A DNA stretch of 64,000 nt from Medicago truncatula (lineage: Eukaryota > Streptophyta > Magnoliopsida > Fabales > Fabaceae): assembly GCF_003473485.1 (NCBI RefSeq), contig NC_053043.1, forward strand, positions 2,304,001-2,368,000, read 5' to 3'. Below, piece by piece: positions 32,880 through 44,200 of this stretch (position 1 is the stretch's first letter; each line of letters opens with the position of its first letter). A model generated the notes under the pieces. It saw only the letters and a list, made by a program, of their open reading frames with translations. It made no database searches and had not been told where the DNA came from. The position numbers were made by a program, and so were the translations under genes.

Positions 32880-33302
32880 TGTAGATTTGTCACATTGGTA
32901 AGATTTTGCTTCATACAACGATCCATTATGCATACATATGCTTTTACTATCATAGTTGTTCATTTTTATATATCTTGTTTCTGGTATAGAATAAAACGTG
33001 CTCGCATAACATAAGTTAATGTAGTTGTTATAATATTAAAACTTGCTTTATTTTGGTAGACTGATACAGATTATGGGATATTTAATTATTATTTCTTCTA
33101 TCTTTTTCTTTTTTATGTGTGTGTGACCAAATAAAGAGTTCAATTCCTTGTGTTCATCCAAGAGTTTCTGGTGTCCTAACTGAGACATGAAAATTATTTT
33201 AGGTTCATATAGTATCTTATACCATATGGATTATGCATATTTTTTTCTCAGTAAACAGCTATGTTCTGTTAATTATAGGGCTGTAATTTATAATTTTGAG
33301 TG
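32880..33302 (+). pseudogene. Decayed SPNS exon 11 to intron 12 behind CYP89A copy 4
   Basis: The clearest such relic. GTCACATTGGTAAGATTTTG parallels the exon 11/intron 11 junction of the SPNS genes (ATCACATGGTGAGATTT). ATTTTGGTAGACTGATACAG at about 33050 parallels the exon 12 acceptor (ATTTTGGCAGACTGATTCAG). The intron 12 block with AAACAGCTATG and TATAGGGCTGTAATTT follows. Exon 12 breaks off after about 12 bases. Confidence 0.8.
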
Positions 33303-34737
33303 GAGAATTCAGAGTAATTTTTGTCAGAATGAAATGGTGGTTCCTGATTTTAATAACAACAACATCATCCACAGCTGTAAAGTTAGTTTGTCAGCATGAA
33401 TGAATCATTACCAATTATTGTATCATCTATATATTATTTTATGTTTGTATTGCTCTTAGGCATGTGTTTGATTTGGGGAAGTTTTGCTCCTATTAGAATA
33501 TACAAAAATTATGCCCAAAGAGCTTTTTCTAGAATATGGACCCTATGTTTGTAGTGTGATATTCAAACATTGTGGAGACGTTTTAGACTCGATTCGGTAA
33601 TTAATTCGTTAAACTTTATTCATGATTTAAATGAGTCAAACTTGAGTTGAAAATTAAACCCTTCAAATAAATGAGTTGAACTTGAATTATATATAGTTCG
33701 ACTCGTGTGATTCATGAACCAACTAAAATAATGATGTAAAATATTTAGATGACGTTGTATATGATTTGATAATGATAAATAATCAATACTTTGAAATTGC
33801 AAAAAAAAAAAAAATCGTCTAGAAGCTTCTTTTTTGATGATAAATAATCAATATCTAGATCTTTCATATATTATGCATTGTCTTTACCAACCGAACTAAA
33901 CTCACAAGAATAGTCATCGAAATCTTTCAATTCAAAATTAAAAATTATTCCTTTTCTATAATTTAATTAACAATGTGTATACTATTTCCCGTAAAAACCC
34001 TCAAAAAGAAAAAAGAAAAAAAAACCTATAAAAAAATGTATATAATTTATCCCAATTTTTATTGTTTTGATAAAATTCACTTATGATCCAAAATCACCAA
34101 ATAATATATCACGTCATTTTCCCTAAAAATAAATAAATAATATGTCACGTCATTTAAAATATATAAAATCACTACTTTTTTAGTTTAAATTTTTTGAATG
34201 AAGAACCAAAATCGGTAAATTTTAAAATAGAGAGATCAATTCATAAACAAAAATTATATAAGAATCAAAATTATAACTAAGCTTTAGATATTTTAATTAA
34301 AATCAAAATACAATATAAATTCAATGATAAAATCAAATAAAATATCAATGGGATAGCAATTATTTTGATCCTTTCCTAAATAACAATTATTTTAATACTT
34401 CTTTTTTAAAGAATTATTATTTTAATCCTTGATCATGTGAGGTTATGTCATTATAAGTAATAATTAAATTAATGTATAAGATCACAAACATATTCACTCG
34501 TGCGTCTTTTGTTAAGAGTTATGATACATAGATATTTTTAGCTGGTAATACACTCCTTAATTAACACTCACACAAAAATGGTTCCATGGACTCGCACAGA
34601 TACATTTTCTCTTTCCTCTCCTCTTCTCTCTTCCCGATAGATATATGGGATGTACAAGGGTGAATAAGAATAAAAAGTGTCTATTAACTTTTTCATCTCT
34701 TAACCATCATTTCTCAAATTTGTTTTGAGTAAGCTAA
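33303..34737. other. Intergenic, no gene seen
   Basis: Begins with array-unit sequence (GTCAGAATGAAATGGTGGTT at about 33323, also near 37585 and 9745). The rest is AT-rich, with transposon debris around 33590-33720 (GAGTTGAACTTGAATT) that I cannot classify. No RNA gene or supported frame. Confidence 0.45.
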
Positions 34738-34774
34738 ATAATTTGTTTGTGTGTAAGAGAAGGAGAGACGTGTC
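34738..34774 (+). promoter_or_regulatory. Conserved upstream block of CYP89A copy 5
   Basis: AATTTGTTTGTGTGTAAGAG then AAGGAGAGACGTGTC, with an ACGTGTC (ABRE-like) core. No strong TATA box is seen in the 150 bp before the start. Confidence 0.5.
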
Positions 34775-34933
34775 ATTTTTATTTTTTTTGAAGATGTATT
34801 ATATCCATCCATAACTATTAATCATATCCCCTTTATTCTTATTCTTATCATATTCATTCATCCTCTGTTTTATTGTCATTGATACACTGTCCGCGTAAAA
34901 AGAGTAAAGTAGTTGCATCAACACTTTTACGTA

Positions 34934-36460
34934 ATGGAAACATGGTTCATCGCACTTGTTTCTCTCTGCATCATCTTCCTCATCAGAGCCACCCTTTCAT
35001 CCATTTCCACCACCAAGAAAACCACCGCAACCCTCCCCCCTGGTCCACCACATATACCAATCATCACAAGCATCCAATGGCTTCGAAAATCATTCGCCCA
35101 GCTTGAACCTTTTCTCAGAACTCTTCATGCCAAACATGGTCCTATCATCAATCTTAATATCGGTTCTCGACCTTCCATTTTCATCGCCGACCGTGCTCTG
35201 GCCCACCACGCTCTCGTTCAAAACTCCTCCGTCTTCTCTGATCGTCCTAAAGCACTTCCCACTAACAAACTCATGTCCAGCAACCAGCACAATATCAGCT
35301 CCGCTTTTTATGGACCAACATGGCGTACTCTCCGTCGTAACCTCGCCTCCGAGATGCTTCATCCATCTAAGATCAAATCATTCTCTGAAATTCGGAAGTG
35401 GGTTCTGCAGACTCTCATCAACCGTCTCAAAACTGCATCGGAATCTGAGGATTCTGTTACGGTCGTTTCTCACTTTCGTTATGCTGTATTTTGTTTACTT
35501 GTTTTTATGTGTTTTGGTGAAAGAGTTAACGATGAGAAAATTAACGATATTGAGCGTGTACAAAGGACGATTCTGTTGAATTTTAGCAGATTTAATATAC
35601 TGAATTTCTGGCCGAAAGTTACAAGGATTTTGTTGCGTAAACGATGGGATGAGTTGGCGAAGTTGCTTAAAGATCAAGAAGATGTTCTGCTTCCGCTGAT
35701 AAGAGCGAGGAAGCATGTTAAGGAGAGTAGATTGAACAATATTAATACTGTTGTTTCGTATGTAGATACTCTTATGGAGTTGGAGTTGCCTCAGGAGAAA
35801 CGGAAATTGAGTGAGGATGAAATGATTAGTCTTTGTTCGGAGTTTTTGAACGGTGGCACGGATACTACTTCCACCGCTTTGCAATGGATTATGGCGAATT
35901 TGGTGAAGTACCCGGACGTTCAGGGGAAGCTTGTGGAGGAGATTACAGAGGTGATGGGTGGCGATGATGCTGGAGAGAAGGAGGAAGTGAAAGAGGAAGA
36001 CTTGCATAAACTTCGGTATTTGAAGTGCGTGGTTTTGGAAGGGTTGAGGCGTCATCCACCAGGGCATTTCGTGTTGCCTCACGCAGTGAGCGAGGATGTG
36101 GTTTTGAATGGTTATTTGGTGCCTAAAGATGGGACGGTGAATTTTATGGTTGCAGAGATGGGGTTGGACCCTCGTGTTTGGGAGGATCCAATGGAATTTA
36201 AGCCAGAAAGGTTTTTGAAGGATGAGACTTTTGACATTACAGGAAGTAAAGAGATAAAGATGATGCCATTTGGAGCTGGGAGGAGAATTTGTCCTGGATA
36301 TAATTTAGCTTTGCTTCATTTGGAATATTTTGTGGCTAATTTGGTTTGGAATTTCGATTGGAAGGTTCCCGAGGGTGGTCGCGTTGATTTGTCAGAGAAA
36401 CAGGAATTCACTATGGTCATGAAAAATCCATTGCAGGCTCATATTTCTCCAAGGATCTAG
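34934..36460 (+). CDS. CYP89A-type cytochrome P450 (copy 5)
   Basis: Intronless, 508 codons from the conserved METWF methionine to TAG 36458-36460. It is four residues longer than copies 1, 3 and 4 because of a Thr/Lys insertion before the hinge (TKKTTATLPPGPP). The membrane anchor, PPGPP, WRTLRR, GGTDTT, EGLR, PERF and [10 protein letters not shown] (Cys453) are all canonical. This is the cleanest group-two copy and a good candidate for an active enzyme. The 35435-35500 stretch nearly matches copy 3, although the genes differ more on both sides. Confidence 0.95.
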   Translation: METWFIALVSLCIIFLIRATLSSISTTKKTTATLPPGPPHIPIITSIQWLRKSFAQLEPFLRTLHAKHGPIINLNIGSRPSIFIADRALAHHALVQNSSVFSDRPKALPTNKLMSSNQHNISSAFYGPTWRTLRRNLASEMLHPSKIKSFSEIRKWVLQTLINRLKTASESEDSVTVVSHFRYAVFCLLVFMCFGERVNDEKINDIERVQRTILLNFSRFNILNFWPKVTRILLRKRWDELAKLLKDQEDVLLPLIRARKHVKESRLNNINTVVSYVDTLMELELPQEKRKLSEDEMISLCSEFLNGGTDTTSTALQWIMANLVKYPDVQGKLVEEITEVMGGDDAGEKEEVKEEDLHKLRYLKCVVLEGLRRHPPGHFVLPHAVSEDVVLNGYLVPKDGTVNFMVAEMGLDPRVWEDPMEFKPERFLKDETFDITGSKEIKMMPFGAGRRICPGYNLALLHLEYFVANLVWNFDWKVPEGGRVDLSEKQEFTMVMKNPLQAHISPRI

Positions 36461-36584
36461 ATCGTGTTATGTGTAAGGTAACCATATCCTTGGAGTTAAA
36501 TGTCTCTGCAACTGTGTAATTAAACTATTCTTGATTCTCTGTTTGACAATGTAATACATATCACAGCAGGGGAAGATTATCCGC

Positions 36585-36905
36585 AGATTTGTCCGATGGT
36601 GTGATTTTGTTTCATCAAATGATCACTTATGCATACATATTCCTTTACTATCATAGTTGTTCATTCTTACATATCTTGTTTCTTATATAAAATAAAACAT
36701 GCATGACCTTCTTGCAAGCCAAGATACATTCAATGTGAAAAAGTATGCTATTGTTTGTTTGTATATTCAAGTTGGTTTATTTTGTTAGACTAATGCAGAT
36801 TATGGTAGTAGACTAGGAATGTATGTCCTAGCTGAGACGGAAATTATGTTTAGGTTTATAATATCTCATACAATATAGATTGTGCATCCTCCCTAAACAT
36901 TTGTG
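36585..36905 (+). pseudogene. Decayed SPNS exon 11 to intron 12 behind CYP89A copy 5
   Basis: Same relic type as behind copies 3 and 4. ATTTTGTTAGACTAATGCAG at about 36780 parallels the exon 12 start of the broken SPNS copy (ATTTTGGTAGACCAATGCAG). Intron 12 sequence is interrupted at about 36905 and resumes near 37500 (CTGTGGTCTTAATTTCAGGG). Confidence 0.75.
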
Positions 36906-36995
36906 GTCATTTTTTATTTTATTATATAAGCAAATCTTTTTAGAAGCATACTAGCACAAGTTGTGCATAGCTGCTAAAAAAACTAGAGTTCTCAA

Positions 36996-37174
36996 CTATG
37001 AAGCACGGACACAGACATCGAACGCGACACGGACATTGACACGCAAACACCATTAATAATTTGAGAAAATCACATAATTCAGTGTATTTATGTGTCGGTG
37101 TCGTGTCAGTGTCGGGCACAGCACGTGTCTGACACCAGGACACGCCTAATCCAATGAATGTCTGTGTTTCATAG
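36996..37174. mobile_element. hAT-type MITE
   Basis: Exact 8-bp duplication GTTCTCAA (36988-36995 and 37175-37182). Inverted ends CTATGAAGCACGGACAC and, reversed, CTATGAAACACAGACAT. The interior is full of GACAC/GTGTC motifs. Length 179 bp. Confidence 0.85.
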
Positions 37175-37182
37175 GTTCTCAA

Positions 37183-39469
37183 TCGCATATGTTACAGAGT
37201 GAAAAAAACTACACCGTATGAAACGAGACATCATCACATATGCCTACACACCTTCACATTCTAAGCTTCCAGCCTCAACTTCTTCATAATTTCACCTTAC
37301 TAATTATGTTGGACTTGAAACTTCACCCTGCTACACCTCAACATATCTACTATATCAGACTGCCTTTCACTGCTAACAAAAACCTGCTGCAAAGTAAACT
37401 TAAAACATATTGCAGGCCTTAAATTCCAATATTTGAAACAAAACACCAGCCAATTAGACCTTTCATCATCCTTGGTTTTGGTTGCTTCTTGGAACTCCAA
37501 TCTGTGGTCTTAATTTCAGGGTTGTAATTTGTAATTTTGAGTGCAGAAATGATGCAAAGAATAGAGTGGACAAATCTGAGTAATTATGGCCATAGTAAAA
37601 TGGTGGTTGCTGATTTTTCTCAATAACAATATTCATAGATGTAGAGTTAGTTTGTCAACTTGAATTAATCATCATCAATTACCGCATCAACCATCTATTA
37701 GTTCTATTTGAAATAGTAATTTGTGTTTCTTCTACTCTCTACAAGTCCTACTTAAGTTCATTTTTTCTTAGTCATATCTTACAAGTCTACTAAAAAGAAC
37801 TATGACACTCAACACATTGAGAACTTGAACAATTTCACATTTGATATGATAGTTTCTATTTTTTTAATACTTACAAAGTATCCTAAAGAAGTAAAGATAC
37901 ATACTCATAGTATCTGACTGACTATTTGTCATTTCCATGTCTTTATTTGCATCAGATAGATATCGAGTTCATGCAAATTTGAAAACGTTTATTTTGCATG
38001 GACCTTATGTTTGTATATTGTTTAATGCAAATATTGTGGAGGCCAAAGTGAACTTCTTATGCCAGGCTTCATATGTATTAAACATGTCTTCATTGGTTCA
38101 ATTTCATGTTATTATCTATATTGCATACGAATTGCCAAATTTGTTTGACTAAGAATATCATAATCTATAGAGCTAAGTTTGGTTATTTACTCATAACTCC
38201 GGTTGTTTTTGTGTTGGTGAATTCCAAACGCCTTTCAGCAACAAAAATTAAACAAAGTTATTTAATTGTTGATTTGTGAAGAAAAACAATGACGTCAATT
38301 TGTCGTGTTTATCTAGTGCACGATTTGCTATTATAAGGTTATTTTTCTTTGGATTTTGCATTTTCATTTTAAAATCAAATGAAAATGAGACAGGCAGAAG
38401 ATTACAACACACACAAAACAGGTAATAAAACAGAAAACAAGGTTATGGATGGATGATGTGATGTGACGATTGATCCAAACAAAGTAACAACATAATTGGT
38501 TAGATTAGATGCATATCTTTTAGGCAAAATTACTAAGCTCCATTTCCCTCCTTATTGAGTATGTGCACCGCCGATCATATCTATATTAAGTTAAAGAAAT
38601 GTTAAATTTAGGGCTTAACTCAACCTTACAAAACTGGCTTGTAAGGTGAGGAGTGTCTTCTTTTTATAAACTTTGATCAAGCTTTCTATTTAACCAATGT
38701 GGGATTAATTCCACCCCCTCAAATACAAGCCAACATAAGGCAACTAGGGGCAAATTGCAATTAAGGTGTGATTACCAACACACCCCCTCATGTTCAAGGC
38801 GGGATTTCCAACAAGAAATTACCAAATTTGGAGATTTAGAATTTTGATTTTTAAGGGTTTAATCTTGAGCCAATACAATTTCGAGATTTAGAATTTTGAT
38901 AATAAGGTTTTTGTGGGTTTGAAGATGATGATGAAGAAGAAGATAGTAAGGCTTTTTCTAGGTGTTTTTTTGGGTTGAAGAAAGAGAGGTCGACGATGAA
39001 GATGTTTACCAATTTTCTTAGGCATTATTATTTTTAATTAAAAATATTAAAAAAAAAATAGGATTATCATATGAGGCATGACAACTTATTTGTGCATGTT
39101 TTGAAAAATAAAGAACTTGAATGGGAAAAAGAAAAGATAAAAGATCTAAGTGTTAGATGAATTGAATAAAAATAAGGGTGAATAAAAATACAATTTAAAT
39201 AGAATTAAACCCTTACGATTTAAGGGTAACCAATCATAAGGGTGAATAAAAATACAATATAAATAGAATGAACCTAATTATTTTTATTATATATGAGTCC
39301 GAAGCAAGTACTTCCATAACGTCTGTCGTCCGTTAGTGGCTATGACATGACACATTAAATGAATACGAGATTTCTATGTGTTAATCTCTCATCACTGACA
39401 AACTATTCTACATTGACCTGACAATGACTTAGGTAGGATCCATATTCAATTATATCACATCATTATAAC
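37183..39469. other. Intergenic unit with transposon debris; no gene
   Basis: Contains diverged array-unit sequence (37500-38060 matches window 1-340 in blocks). At about 38612-38705 a stretch (CTTACAAAACTGGCTTGTAA and, reversed, ATCCCACATTGGTTAAATAG) resembles an inverted, decayed TRIM-family LTR. The two LTRs of the TRIM at 29461 have the same order of motifs. The short open frames have no recognisable product. Confidence 0.45.
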
Positions 39470-40238
39470 TGTTGTGAATTCAGACTCAAAATCACACCAA
39501 TACAAACTATGATGTGTGAAGCAAAGGAAAGTAGTAACCAATTTCAAAGTAAACACAAGCAACAACAATAATAACAACACCTAGATCTAATCTGGTAATC
39601 AAAGTGAAAACTTCAAAACCACAAGCACAAGATAAAGGGAGAGAAGAGAGAAACAAACACACCAAAGATTGTTCCCCCAGTTCGGTCCAAACTTGACCTA
39701 CTCTGGAGGAGAGATTGATCTCTCCAATCCACTATCAATGAGTTCTTACAAAGAGATACAAAAGAGTTACTAGAAATTAGCTTCAACAAGTTCACAAAGA
39801 ACAACCCTTATTTCTACCCATTTTCCCAATCTCACCAATGAACAAGACACTCAATGATTTTCACTCACCAAGGTGTTTACAATGTTTCCCAACCCAAGAG
39901 AACTCTAATCAAATACCCTCAACCCTAAAGTTACCTCCTTTGATTTCCCAAGTTTCTCTCTCTTCAAGCTCACCTTCAAAATCTGCAAAGAACACTTATA
40001 TAGCAGTCTTCAGCGTCGAAATCGTGTCACGTTTTTCCCAAATCGTGTCACGATTGATGTGTACGACCCAAGGTACGACCAACCTTATCCTGAAAATCTT
40101 GCCCAGCAAGCCAAAAATCGTGTCACGATTGGACCGCCTGAAGACAGCTCTCGACATTACCAAAATCGTGACATGCTTGCCAAATCGTATCACGATTTCT
40201 CTGCTTCCCAACTTTGCAATTTGAAGACATACACAACA
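39470..40238. mobile_element. Probable solo LTR
   Basis: A 769-bp insert starting TGTTGTGAATTC and ending CACAACA, so with TG...CA type ends, interrupts array-unit sequence that is continuous elsewhere (for example near 885-930). Five-base flanks are ATAAC and ATAAT. The interior holds repeated AATCGTGTCACGATT motifs but no coding capacity. The open frames at 39838-40430 are inside or across this insert and are not genes. Confidence 0.65.
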
Positions 40239-41120
40239 ATAATAACAGAGAGATCATTTTTCAATGATAAACTCATAGAAATCATACTAGCTAGAAAACA
40301 CAGAAAATATCTGATCTTGTTATTGTGGTTCAATAGAGTGAATGAAAATGTACATGGAAAATGCTTATATATAAGCAATAAAAAAACTGCTCTAGTTTCA
40401 GTTAGAGATATCAACTCACAAACTATATAATTATTCAACTCCAAGTGTGTAACAATTTTAGAGGAACATATATGTGGTTATAACCCTAAATATAATTCAT
40501 TTGCACACCTTATAAACTTAAAAAGGTACAACAGAAAATAATTGAATAGTTCACCAAGAAAACAATTGAATAATGTATATTTTCGACCTAATTAAATGAA
40601 ATAAATTGTATGTGTGTGATTGCATGATTTTTATTTAGGAATATTTCTCACAATTTTAAATAACATTTTACTATTTAAGAGACATATTAGTTATAAAAAA
40701 AATAATGGACTAGTTTAATGGGTTCTTATACAATTTAGAGATAATAATTTACACCTACCTATCTATCTAACCAGGACCACTCATTTGGCAGAACATTTTG
40801 GTACACAAAAATAACAGTACAGACATAGTGTCGTGCCACAAAAGTAATCCAGTTTAGTTCATATATTATGGGTACTGTTTTGTCTAACCAAAAAGGACAA
40901 AATTTAATTTTGAAAAAACATATTTTTAGTTTAGAACACGTTTTTCTGTTCATTAACAATTATAAAATATTCGAAATTCTAGATGAAATAATTAACTTTG
41001 TACTATTTATAAATAAATATTTTAAATCAGAATGACATTTTTATAGCTATAAATGAAAACTTTTCATTTTTTTTTAATGAAGTTAGTTAACGAATAAACG
41101 ACCATTCAACTCAAAGTTTT
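40239..41120 (+). repeat. Array intergenic unit, copy before the intact SPNS gene
   Basis: Diverged match to window positions about 900-2000 and 16730-17960 (GAGAGATCATTTTTCAA, the CAACTCCAAGTGTGTAA block and the TGTCGTGCCACAAAAGTAAT block). No gene. Confidence 0.65.
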
Positions 41121-41220
41121 TCAATGTTTTGTACATCTAGTATTAAATAGAGAGTATTGTAGTTAGATATTACGCTGACATGATGAGTTACAACTGCAAG
41201 TAACATCCAAAGTCTTGTTC

Positions 41221-44200
41221 ATGGAGCCATCCATAATGCCTTCCACCATTATTCCCACAACTTCATGGTTTACACCAAAAAGGTATTGTATAACTAACAT
41301 TTGTCCATTTTCTATTTACACCTCCTATATCCATCCATGCTGGGTTCATTCTTCTTTGCATTATTGGTATAGCATGTGGGGCTTTTAACCAATTTTGGAC
41401 ATGTAATCTATGTTTTTGTGAAATGTTGTTTTTTTGTCATGTTGTTTCCCTCTTCTGTTAGTGTTGCTTATAGATAATGTTGTTTTTTGTTTTGTAGGTT
41501 ACTTGCTATATTTTGTGTGATTAATTTGTTAAACTATTTGGATCAAGGAGCAATAGCTAGCAATGGTGTTAATGGAAGTACAGGAATACAGTAAGATATA
41601 ATGCAATTAACGCCTTCTTTTCTCAAACAAGAAATCAAGAACATAGGGTGTTGTCATGGTTTAGTAAAAAGGCTTTACCTTTAAAATTGATGAGAAATGA
41701 AAAAGCACTCATGCAAGATATCCTTAAATTATTGCAATAAGGGATAAACAACCTGGGGTTCATATTTGGTTACAGACCTATTTTTCGTCCAACTAAATGG
41801 CTCGGCTCAAGTGGTTCACATTCGGGAACATTTGAGTTCAAATCCTGGGTGGAGCAATCCTTGGTGGTGTTGTGTAGCATGTGTGAGTTAGAAGTTTCAA
41901 ATTGCTTAGAAAAGTGGAGGTTGAACACTTTATAAGTGAGAGGACCCATAAATTCAATGCCTTAAGATTTTGGGTTAAGATGTGGTGTCCAACTCACTTG
42001 TGTGGTTGCTCTGAACCCAATGTCGATGATCACCAGACTCCCCTCGTGATCCACCACTTGGCTAGACTTTACTTATCTTCCGTCCTGTTATAATGGCTAG
42101 ACTCCCCTCGTGACCCACCACTTGGCTAGACTTTACTTATCTGCTGTCGGGTTATAATGGGTGCTGATGTTGTTGTGTTCAATGCCCTAACATGTAAAAG
42201 TAAATTTTGAGCAATTTAATATTTTTTTACTATATTTTTCCTACTGTGTGCAGGGGGGATTTTAAATTGAACAATTTTGAAGATGGAGTTTTGTCATCTG
42301 CTTTTATGGTTGGACTTCTCGTGGCTTCTCCAATATTTGCCTCTCTAGCTCAGAGGTAATTAGAATAACCATTCATGTTCCAATCAATATGAAACCTATT
42401 CTTATTATTAGATATAGTTTTATTAGCTTAAATATACAGCAGATGAATGCTTCATAATATAAGTTGCAAATGAATTAAAATTCTTAAAGCTGAACGTGAT
42501 TTTAAACCACCACAGAGCAATCATATCGAATTTCAAGTTGTCCTTCTTGATGTGCAATTGAATGTGTATTTCAGGCAATCGTCTTGGCTTTGACTTTCAT
42601 AATTTTAAATGATCGAGACGTGTATCTAACGTATTTGCAGCAAAATTACCACAATAGTTGGATTATAATTTTAGTAGACCTTGTCCGTTACACTGAAGTT
42701 CTTATGTCTGATAGGCATAACTGTTTAAAAAGAAAAATTTCTGATCTTTTTCCTTGTATGTGCTACATGTTGTAATAGTTATCATATCATTAACTGACAT
42801 AAGAATCCTTTCTCACAATTCATATATTTTGCAGTGTAAATCCATTTAGACTTGTAGGAGTTGGATTGTCGGTGTGGACTCTTGCGACCTTCTTTTGCGG
42901 TTTTTCTTTCAATTTCTGGTCCATTTCTGTCGGTCGCATGTAAGTGTTACTGTGGTTTCTTATATTTTTAAGTTATATGATTTTTCCGTTTTGTGTAGTT
43001 AATCATTAGTACTAAACTTATGGAGAACTGGCTTTTTTTTTTTCCTTATGCCTTCATTATTCTGTATAGGCTGGTTGGTGTTGGCGAGGCTTCGTTTATA
43101 AGTTTAGCACCACCTTTCATTGATGACAACGCCCCGGCTTCTCTGGTATTAGTACTGTCTAACAATCAAATTGATATAGTATATTATTACTTCTAATCAC
43201 TTGATCATTATGAGATGTGCCGTGTTTGCTTCGTTTATTTCAACATTCCAATGTCATTTGTCAATCGTTGCCCGCTGTTCTTTCTTCTTTATGGTGGAAA
43301 TCTCTATCTCATACTAATAATGTGTGTAACAGAAAACGACATGGCTCGCAATGTTTTACATGTGTATACCATCCGGATATGCACTTGGCTATGTCTATGG
43401 TGGTTTGGTAAGTCTCTATCTGGTTTCCCTGCCACTATCAAATACTAAATACTAAATATCCATGTACTGGAAAAAGAATCAATTTGAGTATTTTACTTGT
43501 TTTGGAAAATAAATAAATTGACCTTTGTGTTTATTAACAGATTGGAAGTCATTTTGGTTGGCGTTATGCATTCTGGGTAGAGTCTATATTGATGCTTCCA
43601 TTTGCTATTTCAGGATTTTTAATGAAGCCTTTACACTTGAAAGGTACATATTTTTCTTGAATTGGTTTATCGTAAACCCCTATTATTGTTTTCCATCGGT
43701 AAACTAGTTCTGGATCCAGGTTTTGTTCCCGCTGATTTGGTAAAGGCACAAGTACCTAACACAGTTGCATCAGGAGTTCATGGTACACTAAGAATTAAGC
43801 ATTAGCCTGATTCTCATTTCTGGTTTAATATCTTGCAATTGGCTTAAATTTTGTATTAGCCTTAACAAAATTCACTTTGTTTGATTCAAAGTCACGAACG
43901 CTTCTAATGGCAGAGATGAGTCACTGTCTTTTAAGGAAGAATTCAGAGATAAAAGCTCAAATGACCAATCCAAGTTAGAACACAAACCTTCTGAAATAAC
44001 CATTTTTTCAATTATAGATTTCTTGTATCTTTTACTGTCTAGCATTTATAATTTAGCGTCTGAAGCATTCAAAATTATATCTGACTGATTATTATTTTAG
44101 GTCAAAATCTGCGACGAAAATGCTTGATCAATTCTCAAGATTTTTGATTGATATGAAAGCGCTCCTGCTTGATAATGTTTATCTTATCAATGTTCTAGGT

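Noticed and set aside
39838-40430. Overlapping 120-128-codon open frames
   Set aside because: They lie in or across the solo LTR and array-unit sequence and match no recognisable protein.
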